This document shows, one piece after another, positions 37,276 through 46,811 of a stretch of 64,000 nt of DNA. The notes under the pieces are model-generated. The model had not been told where the DNA came from and made no database searches. It saw only the letters and a program-made list of their open reading frames with translations. The first letter of the stretch is position 1; each line of letters opens with the position of its first letter. Origin of the DNA: Tepidamorphus gemmatus (GTDB lineage Bacteria; Pseudomonadota; Alphaproteobacteria; Rhizobiales; Tepidamorphaceae); the NCBI RefSeq assembly GCF_004346195.1, contig NZ_SMAK01000004.1:183754-247753 (forward strand), written 5' to 3'. The position numbers and the translations under genes were made by a program.

Positions 37276-39081
37276 ATGAAGCAGACGCCGGAGGGACCAC
37301 AGCCGCCATTCGCGATCCGCGATCCCGAGGCGTTCGCGCGCAACATGGCGCGCCTCGCCGAAGAGGGCGGCAAGGCCCTCGCCGCCATCCTCGGCCCGCG
37401 CGAGGCAGGCGAGGCGAAGCGGATCTTCGCCGCCGAGTTGGCCCAGGCGATGAAAACACTGTCGCATGTTGCCGAGAAGTGGGTCTCCGATCCGCAGAAG
37501 GCGGTGGAGGCACAGACGGCACTGTGGCGAGGCTATCTCGAACTGTGGACCTCGACACTGCAACGGATGGGAGGAGAAGCGGGGGAGCCCGCCGCCACGC
37601 CCGACAAGGGCGACAGGCGTTTCGCCGATCCGGCCTGGGAGGAACACCCGGCCTTCAACTTCCTCAAGGAGGCCTATCTGCTGACCACCCGATGGGCGGA
37701 GAACCTCGTCCAAAGCACGGAGGATATCGACGAGCATACCCGGCACAAGGCGCTGTTCTACGTCAAGCAGATCGCGAATGCGCTGTCCCCGTCCAACTTC
37801 GTGCTGACCAATCCGGAACTGTTGAGGGAGACGCTGGAATCGGACGGCGAGAATCTCGTGCGCGGCATGAAGTTGCTGGCCGAGGACATCAAGCTCGGAA
37901 AGGGCGAGCTCAAGATCCGCCAGACCGACCCCACCGGATTCGAGGTCGGCCGCAACCTGGCGATCACGCCCGGCAAGGTCGTCTTCGAGAACGACCTGGT
38001 GCAGCTGATCCAGTACGCCCCGACAACGGAACAGGTGTTCAAGCTGCCGTTCCTGATGGTGCCGCCGTGGATCAACAAGTACTACATCCTCGATCTGACG
38101 CCGGAAAAATCGCTGTTCCGGTGGATGGTGGACCAGGGACACACGGTGTTCACGATCTCCTGGGTCAATCCCGACGCACGGCTCGCACTGAAATCGTTCG
38201 AGGACTACATGCGCGAGGGTGTCCTCGCGGCGATGGATGCCGTCGAGCAGGCCACCGGCGAGCACATCGTCAATGTCGGCGGCTACTGCGTCGGCGGAAC
38301 ACTGCTGGCCGTCACGCTCGCCTGGCTGGCGGCGAAGGGACAGGAGCGGGCCGCCACGGCGACCTTCCTCACGACGCAGGTCGACTTCACCCATGCCGGC
38401 GATCTCAAGGTGTTTGTCGACGAGGAGCAGATCCGGCTGGTCGAGGAGGAGATGGCCCGGCAGGGCTATCTCGAGGGCAGCCGGATGGCGACTGCCTTCA
38501 ACCTCCTGCGCTCGAACGACCTGATCTGGCCCTATGTCGTCAACAACTACCTGCGCGGCCGGGCGCCCTTCCCCTTCGACCTGCTCTACTGGAATGCCGA
38601 TTCGACCAACATGCCAGCGGCCAACCACTCATTCTATCTGCGCAGCTGCTACCTGGAGAACCGGCTGACCACCGGACGGATGGTGATCGGCGGCGAGACA
38701 CTCGAGCTGCGCAAGATCAGGATCCCGGTCTACACCCTCGCCACCCGAGAGGATCACATCGCGCCGGCAAAATCAGTCTTTGTCGGATCGAAGCATTTCG
38801 GCGGGCCGATCCGCTTTGTCGTGGCCGGGTCAGGTCACATTGCCGGCGTCGTCAACCCGCCCGAGAAGCGGAAATACCAGTACTGGACCGGTCCGAAGCC
38901 GTCCGGCGACTTCGATAAGTGGATGGCCAAGGCAAAGGAGCATCCCGGGTCTTGGTGGCCCGACTGGCAGGCATGGATTCGCCGATACAACAAGACGATG
39001 GTTCCGGCCCGCCATCCCGGTGACGGCAAGCTGAAACCGATCGAGGACGCGCCGGGTCGCTACGTGAAGATGAAGTGCTGA
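37276..39081 (+). CDS. phaC: Class I poly(3-hydroxyalkanoate) synthase
   Basis: About 601 residues from the ATG at 37276, preceded by GGGGAGG. The lipase-like box GGYCVGG has the catalytic Cys338. Asp493 (REDHIAP) and His521 (GSGHIAGV) complete the triad. [12 protein letters not shown] and FTISWVNPD are standard PhaC blocks. The length fits class I, which works without PhaE or PhaR. It polymerises (R)-3-hydroxyacyl-CoA into storage granules. No phaA, phaB, phasin or depolymerase gene is adjacent, so it stands alone here. Confidence 0.95.
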   Translation: MKQTPEGPQPPFAIRDPEAFARNMARLAEEGGKALAAILGPREAGEAKRIFAAELAQAMKTLSHVAEKWVSDPQKAVEAQTALWRGYLELWTSTLQRMGGEAGEPAATPDKGDRRFADPAWEEHPAFNFLKEAYLLTTRWAENLVQSTEDIDEHTRHKALFYVKQIANALSPSNFVLTNPELLRETLESDGENLVRGMKLLAEDIKLGKGELKIRQTDPTGFEVGRNLAITPGKVVFENDLVQLIQYAPTTEQVFKLPFLMVPPWINKYYILDLTPEKSLFRWMVDQGHTVFTISWVNPDARLALKSFEDYMREGVLAAMDAVEQATGEHIVNVGGYCVGGTLLAVTLAWLAAKGQERAATATFLTTQVDFTHAGDLKVFVDEEQIRLVEEEMARQGYLEGSRMATAFNLLRSNDLIWPYVVNNYLRGRAPFPFDLLYWNADSTNMPAANHSFYLRSCYLENRLTTGRMVIGGETLELRKIRIPVYTLATREDHIAPAKSVFVGSKHFGGPIRFVVAGSGHIAGVVNPPEKRKYQYWTGPKPSGDFDKWMAKAKEHPGSWWPDWQAWIRRYNKTMVPARHPGDGKLKPIEDAPGRYVKMKC

Positions 39082-39165
39082 CCGGTCGGGCGCCGCGGGC
39101 TGGCGGGATCTCGTCCGGGGGCGTATAGGAAGCGCTGTCCCCGCCCTGCCCGGCATCTGTCATCC

Positions 39166-40008
39166 GTGTCGATCTCCGTCGCCCTGCTCGTCCTGCTGTC
39201 GGCTGTCCTGCATGCCTCCTGGAACGCCATCGTGCGATTCAAGGGCGACCGGCTGGCGGTCGTCACGATGCTTGCCACCTGCGGCGCCCTGATCGCAGCA
39301 CCCGCGCTGTTCTTCGTCTCGATTCCGCGGGCGGAAGCCTGGCCATGGCTGATCACCTCGATGCTCCTGCACATCGGCTACAATGCCTTCCTGGCAAACG
39401 CCTACCAGCACGGCGAACTCGGCAAGGTCTATCCGCTGGCGCGTGGCACGGCTCCATTCCTGACGCTGATCGCGAGCCTCACCTTCATCGGCGAGCCGGT
39501 GGGCCTGCCCAAGATCCTCGGCGTCGTCGTGCTGGCGGCCGGCATCGTCGCGCTGTCCTTCGACCGCGGTATCGGCGTGTTGGTGCGAGAGCGCACCGGC
39601 GTACTCTATGCGCTGGGGACCAGCGCCTTCATCGGCGGCTACACGATCTCCGACGGGCTCGGCGCACGTGCCAGCGGGGAACCGATAGCCTATACGGTCT
39701 GGCTGTTCGTGCTCGACGGCGTGCCGCTGCTGCTCTGGGCGTCGATCACACGCGGGCGCCGGTTCGGCGAGATGATCGCGACGAACTGGCAGCCGGGTCT
39801 GCTGGCAGGCGCGCTGTCGCTCGCCGCCTACGGCATCGTCATCTGGGCGATGACCGTCGCGCCGATCGCAGTGGTGGCAGCGCTGCGCGAGACCAGTGTC
39901 GTGTTCGCCGTGCTGATCGGCGTCGTCTTTCTCGGCGAACGGTTCAGCCCGGTGCGCATGATCTCGGTTGCGGTTGTGCTGGCCGGGCTCATGCTGATGC
40001 GGCTTTAG
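39166..40008 (+). CDS. DMT-superfamily transporter (EamA family)
   Basis: 280 residues starting at a GTG. There are about ten hydrophobic segments in two repeats: the first begins ISVALLVLLSAVLHASWNAI, and the second near GVLYALGTSAFIGGYTISDG. The end, LRETSVVFAVLIGVVFLGERF, is the classical closing segment of EamA repeats. Likely a small-metabolite exporter. It lies 84 bp after phaC on the same strand and is convergent with argC. Confidence 0.82.
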   Translation: MSISVALLVLLSAVLHASWNAIVRFKGDRLAVVTMLATCGALIAAPALFFVSIPRAEAWPWLITSMLLHIGYNAFLANAYQHGELGKVYPLARGTAPFLTLIASLTFIGEPVGLPKILGVVVLAAGIVALSFDRGIGVLVRERTGVLYALGTSAFIGGYTISDGLGARASGEPIAYTVWLFVLDGVPLLLWASITRGRRFGEMIATNWQPGLLAGALSLAAYGIVIWAMTVAPIAVVAALRETSVVFAVLIGVVFLGERFSPVRMISVAVVLAGLMLMRL

Positions 40009-40061
40009 CCAATCGCAACCGTCCTCGCCATCCCGGACAGCGATCACCCTCCCCGAGGGCC

Positions 40062-41090
40062 TCAGGGAAACAGCGCAAGCTGCTCCAGCCCCGCCGTCTC
40101 CGGCAGGCCCAGCATGAGATTCATGTTCTGGATTGCCTGGCCGCTCGCACCCTTCACCAGGTTGTCGAGCACCGAGATCAGGATGGTGCGGCCGGGCTGC
40201 CGGTCGGCGACGACGCCGATCAGACAGTGGTTCGACCCGCGTACATGCCGCGTGGCCGGCGTCCTGCCGAAAGGTAGAACGTGCACGAAGGGCTCGCCGG
40301 CGAAACGCTCGGCGAGCCGGGCGTGGATCGCCTGCGCCTCGCCCTTCAGATAGGTCGTGGCCAGGATTCCGCGGTTCTGCGGCAGAAGATGCGGCGTGAA
40401 GCTCGCCGTCACCGGCCGGCCCGCGGCCTTGGACAGTTCCTGGTCGATTTCGCCCATGTGCCTGTGGCCGGCCACCGAATAGGCGTGGAAGCCCTCGGAA
40501 ACTTCGGTGAACAGGTTCGCCTCCTTGGCCGCGCGGCCGGCTCCCGAGACTCCGGACTTGGCGTCGATGATGATCCAGTCCGGATCGGCAAGGCCGGCCT
40601 CCAGTACCGGGATCAGCGGAATGATCGCCGCGGCGACATAGCAGCCGGTGTTGGCGACGATGCGGGCGGATTTCACCTTCTCGCGGTAGAACTCCGGCAA
40701 GCCGTAGACGACCTCCTTCTGAAGCTCGCGTTCGGCGTGGGCGTGCCCGTACCACTTCTCGTAGGCGGCCGGATCCTCGAGCCGGAAATCGGCGGACAGA
40801 TCGACGATCTTCAGCCGCTTCGGCAGGCCCGCGATCACCTTCTGGGTGGTCGCGTGCGGCAGCGCGCAGAACACCGCATCGACGCCGTTCCAGTCCACCT
40901 CGTCGATCGCCGTGAGCGGCGGCAGATCGAGAATCGCAAGGTGCGGAAAGACGTCCGCCATCGACTGGCCGGCCTTGCGGTCGGCGGTCAGCGCGGCGAT
41001 CTCCATGTTCGGATGGCGGGAGAGAAGGCGCACCAGCTCCGCCCCCGTATATCCGCTCGCCCCGAGTATCGCGACCCGTGTGGTGGTCAT
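40062..41090 (-). CDS. argC: N-acetyl-gamma-glutamyl-phosphate reductase
   Basis: 342 residues, the type 1 length. [20 protein letters not shown] (residues 8-27) is the NADP-binding start. [17 protein letters not shown] contains the catalytic Cys, and [12 protein letters not shown] holds the active-site His. The enzyme catalyses the third step of arginine synthesis. The gene follows rplM-rpsI on the same strand but behind an intrinsic terminator, so it likely has its own promoter in 41091-41271. Confidence 0.95.
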   Translation of the reverse strand: MTTTRVAILGASGYTGAELVRLLSRHPNMEIAALTADRKAGQSMADVFPHLAILDLPPLTAIDEVDWNGVDAVFCALPHATTQKVIAGLPKRLKIVDLSADFRLEDPAAYEKWYGHAHAERELQKEVVYGLPEFYREKVKSARIVANTGCYVAAAIIPLIPVLEAGLADPDWIIIDAKSGVSGAGRAAKEANLFTEVSEGFHAYSVAGHRHMGEIDQELSKAAGRPVTASFTPHLLPQNRGILATTYLKGEAQAIHARLAERFAGEPFVHVLPFGRTPATRHVRGSNHCLIGVVADRQPGRTILISVLDNLVKGASGQAIQNMNLMLGLPETAGLEQLALFP

Positions 41091-41271
41091 GGCCGTCTCC
41101 GTTCAGTTCGCATGCGGACGTCGCCGCACCCGCCCACTTGTTCCATCCGCATCGTCATCCCGGCCGCAGTCGCGCGGAGAGCCCCGATCGGGGTGTCGCC
41201 AGCGCGGGAGGCGACCCGATCCGGTACCGGCCGTCGGCCGTCCGGGATGACGAAGCGCCTGGCCCACAGAC

Positions 41272-41295
41272 AAAAAGGGCGCCCGCAGGCGCCCT
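41272..41295 (-). terminator. Intrinsic terminator of rplM-rpsI
   Basis: Read on the minus strand, GGGCGCC-TGCG-GGCGCCC followed by TTTTT (41276-41272) is a textbook rho-independent terminator, 29 bp past the rpsI stop. Confidence 0.85.
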
Positions 41296-41323
41296 CGATC
41301 CGTCCACGCTGCCTGCCTGAAGG

Positions 41324-41812
41324 TCAGCGCTTCGAGAACTGGAAGCTGCGGCGCGCCTTGCGCTTGCCATACTTCTTGCGCTCGACGACGCGCGAGTCGC
41401 GGGTCAGGAAGCCGCCCTTCTTGAGCACCGACCTGAGCTCCGGCTCGTAATGGGTCAAGGCCTTGGCCAGCCCGTGCCGGACCGCGCCGGCTTGGCCCGA
41501 CAGGCCGCCGCCGGCAACCGTGCAGACGACATCGAACTGACCCTGCCGGTTGGCGGCGATCAGCGGCTGCTGGATGACCATGCGCAGCACCGGACGCGCG
41601 AAATACCGGTCGAACTCCTTGCCGTTGACGGTGATCAGGCCGCGGCCGGGCTTGACCCAGACGCGGGCGACCGCGTCCTTGCGCTTGCCGGTGGCGTAGG
41701 CCCGCCCCTGGGCATCGACCTTCTTCTCGTAGACGGGAGCCTCGGGGCTCTGCGTGCCGAGCGCGGCGCCGAGATCACCGAGCGACTGGATGTCCTGCCC
41801 ACTCATCTTCAC
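41324..41812 (-). CDS. rpsI: 30S ribosomal protein S9
   Basis: 162 residues. An N-terminal extension of about 35 residues comes before the S9 domain, as in other alphaproteobacteria. [18 protein letters not shown] is the S9 signature, and the basic tail [17 protein letters not shown] reaches the tRNA in the P site. The start overlaps the rplM stop (ATGA), so the pair is translationally coupled. Confidence 0.97.
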   Translation of the reverse strand: MKMSGQDIQSLGDLGAALGTQSPEAPVYEKKVDAQGRAYATGKRKDAVARVWVKPGRGLITVNGKEFDRYFARPVLRMVIQQPLIAANRQGQFDVVCTVAGGGLSGQAGAVRHGLAKALTHYEPELRSVLKKGGFLTRDSRVVERKKYGKRKARRSFQFSKR

Positions 41813-42273
41813 TGGCTCCTGGCATTCTTGGCATTGAGGGCGGCCACGTCCAGCTTCACCGGCTGCTGGGCCTCGTGCGGATGGTCAGGGCCGGCATAGA
41901 CCCGAAGATTGCGGAGCTGCTGGCGGCCGAGCGGCCCGCGCGGCAGCATGCGCTCGACCGCCTTCTCGACGACCCGTTCGGGATGCTTGCCCTCGAGGAT
42001 GAAGCGCGCCGTACGCTCCTTGATGCCACCGGGATAGCCGGTGTGCCAGTGATAGACCTTGTCGTCGCGCTTGCGGCCGGTGAAGACAACGCGGTCCGCG
42101 TTGACGACGATCACATTGTCGCCGCAGTCGACATGCGGGGTGAAGCTCGCCTTGTGCTTGCCCCGCAGACGGGTCGCGATCAGGGCCGCCAGCCGGCCGA
42201 CCACGAGGCCGTCGGCGTCGATCACCACCCACTGCTTGTCGATCTCGGCCGGCTTCGCCGAAAACGTCTTCAT
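41809..42273 (-). CDS. rplM: 50S ribosomal protein L13
   Basis: About 154 residues from the ATG at 42273 ([20 protein letters not shown]). [20 protein letters not shown] and [20 protein letters not shown] are the L13 signatures. The longer in-frame start at 42300 adds nine residues that are not family-like. It is the first gene of the rplM-rpsI operon. In other bacteria L13 binds its own mRNA leader, and the leader here carries a stem-loop. Confidence 0.97.
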   Translation of the reverse strand: MKTFSAKPAEIDKQWVVIDADGLVVGRLAALIATRLRGKHKASFTPHVDCGDNVIVVNADRVVFTGRKRDDKVYHWHTGYPGGIKERTARFILEGKHPERVVEKAVERMLPRGPLGRQQLRNLRVYAGPDHPHEAQQPVKLDVAALNAKNARSQ

Positions 42274-42327
42274 GAGGTCACCTGTCGGATGTGCGCTCAT
42301 CCGGCAGCCCGGACGCGCATACGAAAC

Positions 42328-42346
42328 GGCGCCCTGCCGGGGCGCC
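42328..42346 (-). promoter_or_regulatory. Leader stem-loop upstream of rplM
   Basis: A perfect 7-bp stem GGCGCCC/GGGCGCC with a 5-base loop, 55 bp before the rplM start and downstream of the candidate promoter, so it would be in the mRNA leader. It may take part in autoregulation by L13, or be the tail end of the upstream thioesterase transcript. Only a weak T-rich stretch follows. Confidence 0.4.
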
Positions 42347-42359
42347 TCGTCGGACGCGG

Positions 42360-42388
42360 CTTGTACGCTCTCCAGGCCGCCGCGTCAA
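42360..42388 (-). promoter_or_regulatory. Candidate rplM-rpsI promoter
   Basis: On the minus strand, TTGACG (42388-42383), 17 bases, then TACAAG (42365-42360): 5/6 and 4/6 matches to the sigma-70 boxes at ideal spacing. It lies about 90 bp before the rplM start. Confidence 0.5.
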
Positions 42389-42467
42389 GCCACCCAGCGC
42401 GTTGCGATCCGAAATTTCACGATCAATATCAGGACTCTATGTATGAGGTATTATTTTACCACACTCC

Positions 42468-42914
42468 TCATCGCCGATCGGGGATCGAGTAGGTGGTGAC
42501 AACATGGGCCGCCATATCCGTCTCGCCGTCCGAAAACAGACTGACTTCGCCGACCGCCAGGCGACGACCGAGCTTGATGATCCGGCAATCGGCCAGCATG
42601 TCGCGCCGTGCAGGCTTGCGCAGGAAATTGATCGACAGATTGGTCGTCACAGCGAGAGCCACCGGGCCGATCTGAGCGAGCAGCGCGATGTACATGGTGT
42701 AGTCGGCGAGCGACATCATCGACGGACCGGAAATCGTGCCGCCGGGGCGGATGTGTCGTTCGTGGTAGACCATGCGCGCCCGCGCGCCGAGTGGCCGGAC
42801 CTCCTCGATGAAGAAGCTCTTGCCGCCATACTGCATCTGAGGGAACTCGACTGCGAGGAAATCGTCTATTTCCTGCGCCGTCATGACCGTCGGCCGCGGC
42901 GTGTCCGCAAGCAT
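42468..42914 (-). CDS. PaaI-family hotdog thioesterase
   Basis: 148 residues. RHIRPGGTISGPSMMSLADY (about 55-74) matches the PaaI-type helix, where the catalytic acid usually follows G.. in a GG.....D pattern. AVTTNLSINFLRKP is the next conserved strand pair. These enzymes hydrolyse acyl- or aryl-CoA thioesters. The gene is divergent from the secreted-protein gene at 43081, and an enoyl-CoA hydratase gene is close by. The specific substrate is unknown. Confidence 0.78.
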   Translation of the reverse strand: MLADTPRPTVMTAQEIDDFLAVEFPQMQYGGKSFFIEEVRPLGARARMVYHERHIRPGGTISGPSMMSLADYTMYIALLAQIGPVALAVTTNLSINFLRKPARRDMLADCRIIKLGRRLAVGEVSLFSDGETDMAAHVVTTYSIPDRR

Positions 42915-43080
42915 TCGCCATCTCCGATTGCTTCAGCTCGCCGGCTGCTTTGACATGCGTGGGGCGGTCACGGCAAGATCGGTCCGACCAAGAACCGCCG
43001 GCCAATTCATGGTCTCAACCACGTTCCCCACCTGAGCAGTCGCGGCCCGCGGGGAGTCGCCAGCACCCGGATCCCGAAAC

Positions 43081-43659
43081 ATGACCTTGATGCTCCGAGC
43101 AGTCTGCCTCGCCGCCGTCTTCGCCATCGGCGCCATCTGTGTCCCGCAACCGACGGTCGCCCAGGGACAGGACCTGCCACCGCAGGTGCAACTGACGCCC
43201 GGGCTCGTCGAGTCCTTCATCGCCAGCTATCCGCAGCTGCAGGAGCTCGGCAAGCAGCTCGAACAGAGATATGGCCGGGCAGTCGCCGATCCCGAGGATC
43301 CGACGAGCGGAATCGCTGCGTTCGCGGCCTACGCGGAGGCCCGCGGCGAGATCGAGCAGATCGTCACCGCACACGGAATCGATTCGCTCGAGGACTGGAC
43401 GCGGATCGCCTATTCCGTGATGCTCGCCTACTCCTTTGCCGAACGCGGCGACGGTGGTGGCAGCGTCGACAGCGAGATGGCCGAGGCGATGGAGCAGATC
43501 CGCGGCGATGACAACATACCCGCCGCGCAGAAGGAGCAGCTCATCGCCATGCTCCAGCAGCAGATGGCGGCAATCAGCCAGCTGCGCCCCCCGGCAGGCA
43601 ACATCGAGGCTGTAACCCCCTTTCTCGATCAGATCCGCGCCATCGCCGAGACCAATTGA
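43081..43659 (+). CDS. Hypothetical secreted alpha-helical protein
   Basis: 192 residues. The signal peptide (LRAVCLAAVFAIGAICV...TVAQ) is cleaved near residue 28. The rest is probably all helical, with SFIASYPQLQELGKQLEQRY and a Gln/Met-rich helix EQLIAMLQQQMAAISQL. It resembles small uncharacterised periplasmic proteins of Hyphomicrobiales. A hydratase gene follows on the same strand, 29 bp after its stop. Confidence 0.7.
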   Translation: MTLMLRAVCLAAVFAIGAICVPQPTVAQGQDLPPQVQLTPGLVESFIASYPQLQELGKQLEQRYGRAVADPEDPTSGIAAFAAYAEARGEIEQIVTAHGIDSLEDWTRIAYSVMLAYSFAERGDGGGSVDSEMAEAMEQIRGDDNIPAAQKEQLIAMLQQQMAAISQLRPPAGNIEAVTPFLDQIRAIAETN

Positions 43660-43688
43660 GGCTGGCGGCCGAAAACAGGACAACGACA

Positions 43689-44516
43689 ATGACGCCACTC
43701 GGAGCATCCTCGTCACATCCGGCCAGCAACGTGCCGCTGCTGACCGAGCGCCGTGGCGGCATAGCCATCCTGACGCTGAACCGGCCGGCACAGCGCAATG
43801 CGCTGTCGGAGGCGCTGATCAGCGCACTGACGGAAGCCATCCGCGACGTCGGCTCCGACGATGCTATCCGCGCCGTGGTGATTGCGGGCTCACCACCCGC
43901 CTTCTGCGCGGGGCATGATCTGAAGGAGATGACGGCCCATCGCAGCGACCCGGACGGCGGTCGCGGCTACTACGAGGATCTGTTCACCCGTTGCAGCGCG
44001 ATGATGAGTTCGATCGTGCGCACGCCGAAACCCTTCATCGCAGCGGTGGAGGGCATAGCCACGGCCGCAGGCTGCCAGCTTGTCGCGACCTGCGACATGG
44101 CGATCGCCGGCGCCGATGCGAGGCTCGCCACCAATGGCATCGATCAGGGGCTATTCTGCTCGACGCCGATGGTTGCCCTGACGCGCAACGTCGCGCCAAA
44201 GCATGCGATGGAGCTGTTGATGTCGGGCCGCATGATCGGCGCGGAGGAAGCCGCCCGGATCGGTCTCGTCAACCGTGTGGTTTCCGCCGGCGAGGCACTT
44301 GCCGCCGCCATTGCCCTCGCCGAAGTCTGCGCGGCCAAGTCGCAGGTCGCGGTGCGAACCGGCAAGGATGCCTTCTACCGCCAGATCGGGCTCGGTCTCG
44401 ACGAGGCCTATGCGGTCACGACAAAGGCGATGGCCTGCAACATGATGGCCGAGGACGCCGCCGAAGGGATCGGTGCATTCATCGAGAAGCGCAAACCGGT
44501 GTGGCGGGACAGGTAG
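43689..44516 (+). CDS. Enoyl-CoA hydratase/isomerase family protein
   Basis: About 275 residues from the ATG at 43689; an in-frame TTG at 43656 is also open. ILTLNRPAQRNALSEALI is the crotonase N-terminal block. FCAGHDLKEM is the first oxyanion loop, and IAAVEGIATAAGCQLVATCD is the second. The Glu residues expected of a true hydratase are not obvious at the usual positions (GID.GLF instead of the hydratase loop), so the reaction may differ. It may work on fatty or branched acyl-CoA. Confidence 0.82.
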   Translation: MTPLGASSSHPASNVPLLTERRGGIAILTLNRPAQRNALSEALISALTEAIRDVGSDDAIRAVVIAGSPPAFCAGHDLKEMTAHRSDPDGGRGYYEDLFTRCSAMMSSIVRTPKPFIAAVEGIATAAGCQLVATCDMAIAGADARLATNGIDQGLFCSTPMVALTRNVAPKHAMELLMSGRMIGAEEAARIGLVNRVVSAGEALAAAIALAEVCAAKSQVAVRTGKDAFYRQIGLGLDEAYAVTTKAMACNMMAEDAAEGIGAFIEKRKPVWRDR

Positions 44517-44620
44517 CCGCCGTCCCTGGCCGCGACCAGGTCGCCTGTCGCGCTTGCCCCCCATAGCGGCAAGGGGTACTGGCTACGCGATGCCTGTCGC
44601 ATCCGTTTCGTGATCCGCCC

Positions 44621-45178
44621 ATGCGCCCTCTCGCCTACGCCGACGACGACATCCGAACCATCTTGCAGGAGGTGCGCACCATTGCCATGGTGGGCGCCAG
44701 CCCGAACACCATCAGGCCGAGCTACTTCGTTCTGAAGTATCTGCTCGAGAAGGGGTACCGGGTGATCCCGGTCAATCCTGGCCAGGCCGGCAAGACGATC
44801 CTCGGCCAGACCGTGTATGCACGACTGGCCGACATCCCCGGACCGATCGACATGGTCGACATCTTCCGATCGTCCGAAGCGGCGGCCGCAGTGGTTGACG
44901 AGGCGCTGGCACTCGATCCGCTGCCCCGCGTCATCTGGATGCAGCTCGGCGTACGCAACGACGAGGCGGCCGCGAAAGCGGAGGCAGCGGGACTGCGGGT
45001 GGTGATGGATCGCTGCCCCAAGATCGAGTACGGCCGCCTGTCAGGCGAATTTGCCTGGGCGGGGGTCAACACGCGCACGCTGTCGAGCCAACGGCCGAAG
45101 CTCTCCGGAAAGGGCGTCCAGCACCTGTCGATCCTGCGCAACGAATCGGCGAAGCGCGACACATCGATCGACGAATGA
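44621..45178 (+). CDS. CoA-binding domain protein (YccU-like)
   Basis: 185 residues. IAMVGASPNTIRPSYFVLKYL (residues 22-42) begins a Rossmann CoA-binding domain like that of succinyl-CoA synthetase alpha. GYRVIPVNPGQAGKTILG and PKIEYGRL follow the usual layout of stand-alone CoA-binding proteins of 130-180 residues. Their molecular role is not established. The gene sits before the O-acetylhomoserine sulfhydrylase gene, an order common in this bacterial group. Confidence 0.85.
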   Translation: MRPLAYADDDIRTILQEVRTIAMVGASPNTIRPSYFVLKYLLEKGYRVIPVNPGQAGKTILGQTVYARLADIPGPIDMVDIFRSSEAAAAVVDEALALDPLPRVIWMQLGVRNDEAAAKAEAAGLRVVMDRCPKIEYGRLSGEFAWAGVNTRTLSSQRPKLSGKGVQHLSILRNESAKRDTSIDE

Positions 45179-45252
45179 TTTGACGCTGTGTCGATGCGGA
45201 TGGAATAACCGTCAGCCGTCCGCCCACCAGAAACCCCCGGGAGGGAATCAGT

Positions 45253-46539
45253 ATGAGCGAAGACCGCGTCCCCGGCTTCAGCACCCTGGCCATTCACGCC
45301 GGCGCGCAGCCCGATCCGACGACCGGCGCACGCGCGACGCCGATCTACCAGACGACATCGTTCGTCTTCGACGATGTGGACCACGCTGCCTCGCTGTTCG
45401 GGCTGCAGGCGTTCGGCAACATCTATACACGCATCGGCAATCCGACCTGCGCGGTGCTCGAGGAGCGGGTCGCTGCCCTCGAAGGCGGCACCGCTGCGCT
45501 GGCGGTCGCCTCCGGCCATGCGGCCCAGGTGCTGGTGTTCCACACCCTGCTGCAGCCGGGCGACGAGTTCATTGCCTCGCGCCAGCTCTATGGCGGCTCG
45601 ATCAACCAGTTCAACCATTCGTTCAAGAAGTTCGGCTGGAACGTGGTCTGGGCGGATTCCAGTGACATTTCAACTTTCGAGAAGGCCGTCACGCCGAAGA
45701 CGAAGGCGATCTTCATCGAATCGATCGCCAATCCGGGCGGAATCGTCACCGATATCGAGGCCGTGGCGAAGGTCGCGCGGCGGGCTGGGGTGCCGCTGAT
45801 CGTCGACAACACGCTGGCGACACCCTATCTGTGCCGGCCCTTCGAGCACGGCGCCGACATCGTGGTGCATTCGCTGACCAAGTTCCTCGGCGGTCACGGC
45901 AACTCGATCGGCGGCATCATCGTCGACGGCGGAACGTTCAACTGGTCGCGCGAAGGCCGCTATCCGACGCTCTCCGAGCCATGCGAATCCTATCAGGGCA
46001 TGGTGCTGCACGAGACCTTCGGCAATTTCGCCTTTGCGATCGCCTGCCGGGTGCTCGGCCTGCGCGACCTCGGTCCGGCGCTTTCGCCCTTCAACGCCTT
46101 CCTGATTCTCACCGGCATCGAGACGCTGTCGCTGAGGATGCAGCGGCATTGCGAGAATGCACTGGCGGTGGCCGAGTACCTGTCGGCGCACCCGAAGGTG
46201 TCCTGGGTGAGCTATGCGGGGCTACCCGGCGACCGCACCCATGCGCTGGCCGAGAAATACTGCCCAAAGGGGGCCGGAGCGGTGTTCACCTTCGGCGTCA
46301 AGGGCGGATACGAGGCCGGCGTCAAGCTGGTCTCTTCGGTCAAGCTGTTCTCGCATCTGGCCAATATCGGCGATACCCGCAGCCTGATCATCCACCCGGC
46401 CTCGACCACCCACCGCCAGCTTTCCGATGCACAGAAGACGTCGGCCGGCGCCGGACCGGACGTGGTGCGGCTGTCGATCGGCATCGAGGACAAGGCCGAC
46501 ATCATCGCCGATCTGGACCAGGCGCTGGACCAGATCTGA
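45253..46539 (+). CDS. O-acetylhomoserine aminocarboxypropyltransferase (sulfhydrylase)
   Basis: 428 residues of the Cys/Met metabolism PLP family. TLAIHAGAQPDPTTGARATP is the typical start of the MetY branch. ALAVASGHAAQ and DNTLATPYLCRPFEHGAD lead to the PLP-binding Lys in HSLTKFLGGHG. The length near 430 fits MetY rather than the roughly 390-400 residue MetZ or MetB. It makes homocysteine from O-acetylhomoserine and sulfide. A GGGAGGGAA precedes the ATG. I see no SAM riboswitch in the 74 bases upstream. Confidence 0.92.
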   Translation: MSEDRVPGFSTLAIHAGAQPDPTTGARATPIYQTTSFVFDDVDHAASLFGLQAFGNIYTRIGNPTCAVLEERVAALEGGTAALAVASGHAAQVLVFHTLLQPGDEFIASRQLYGGSINQFNHSFKKFGWNVVWADSSDISTFEKAVTPKTKAIFIESIANPGGIVTDIEAVAKVARRAGVPLIVDNTLATPYLCRPFEHGADIVVHSLTKFLGGHGNSIGGIIVDGGTFNWSREGRYPTLSEPCESYQGMVLHETFGNFAFAIACRVLGLRDLGPALSPFNAFLILTGIETLSLRMQRHCENALAVAEYLSAHPKVSWVSYAGLPGDRTHALAEKYCPKGAGAVFTFGVKGGYEAGVKLVSSVKLFSHLANIGDTRSLIIHPASTTHRQLSDAQKTSAGAGPDVVRLSIGIEDKADIIADLDQALDQI

Positions 46540-46811
46540 ATATTGCCGAGCGTCACCGCGCACGCCTTCCGGCCGATCCGGGATCGTGCGGGCAACACCG
46601 TCGCCCTTGCGTCCCGATCCCGACGTTCGGCTGGAACACTCGTCCCGGCCGCGTCACCGGTTCCTCGTCCGAAATTGCACCGGCACTGAAAACAGGAGCG
46701 GACCGTCGGATCCGTGCAACGATGGACCGCTCCGACACATGAGCCGGGATGACGGTGGCACGAGCGCCTCACCGTCGTCGCGGCCGTTCAAGCGTGTACC
46801 GGGGCAACCCG

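Noticed and set aside
41091..41271. GC-rich region between argC and rpsI as a possible gene
   Set aside because: No frame has a good start or a protein-like product; it is best read as the argC promoter region.
45179..45252. Possible SAM riboswitch upstream of the O-acetylhomoserine sulfhydrylase gene
   Set aside because: The 74 bases do not show the SAM-II or other SAM riboswitch core sequences I can recognise.
46540..46811. Region between the sulfhydrylase gene and ctaA as holding a small gene
   Set aside because: Both flanking genes end here and no frame has a start with a ribosome binding site; I see nothing in it.
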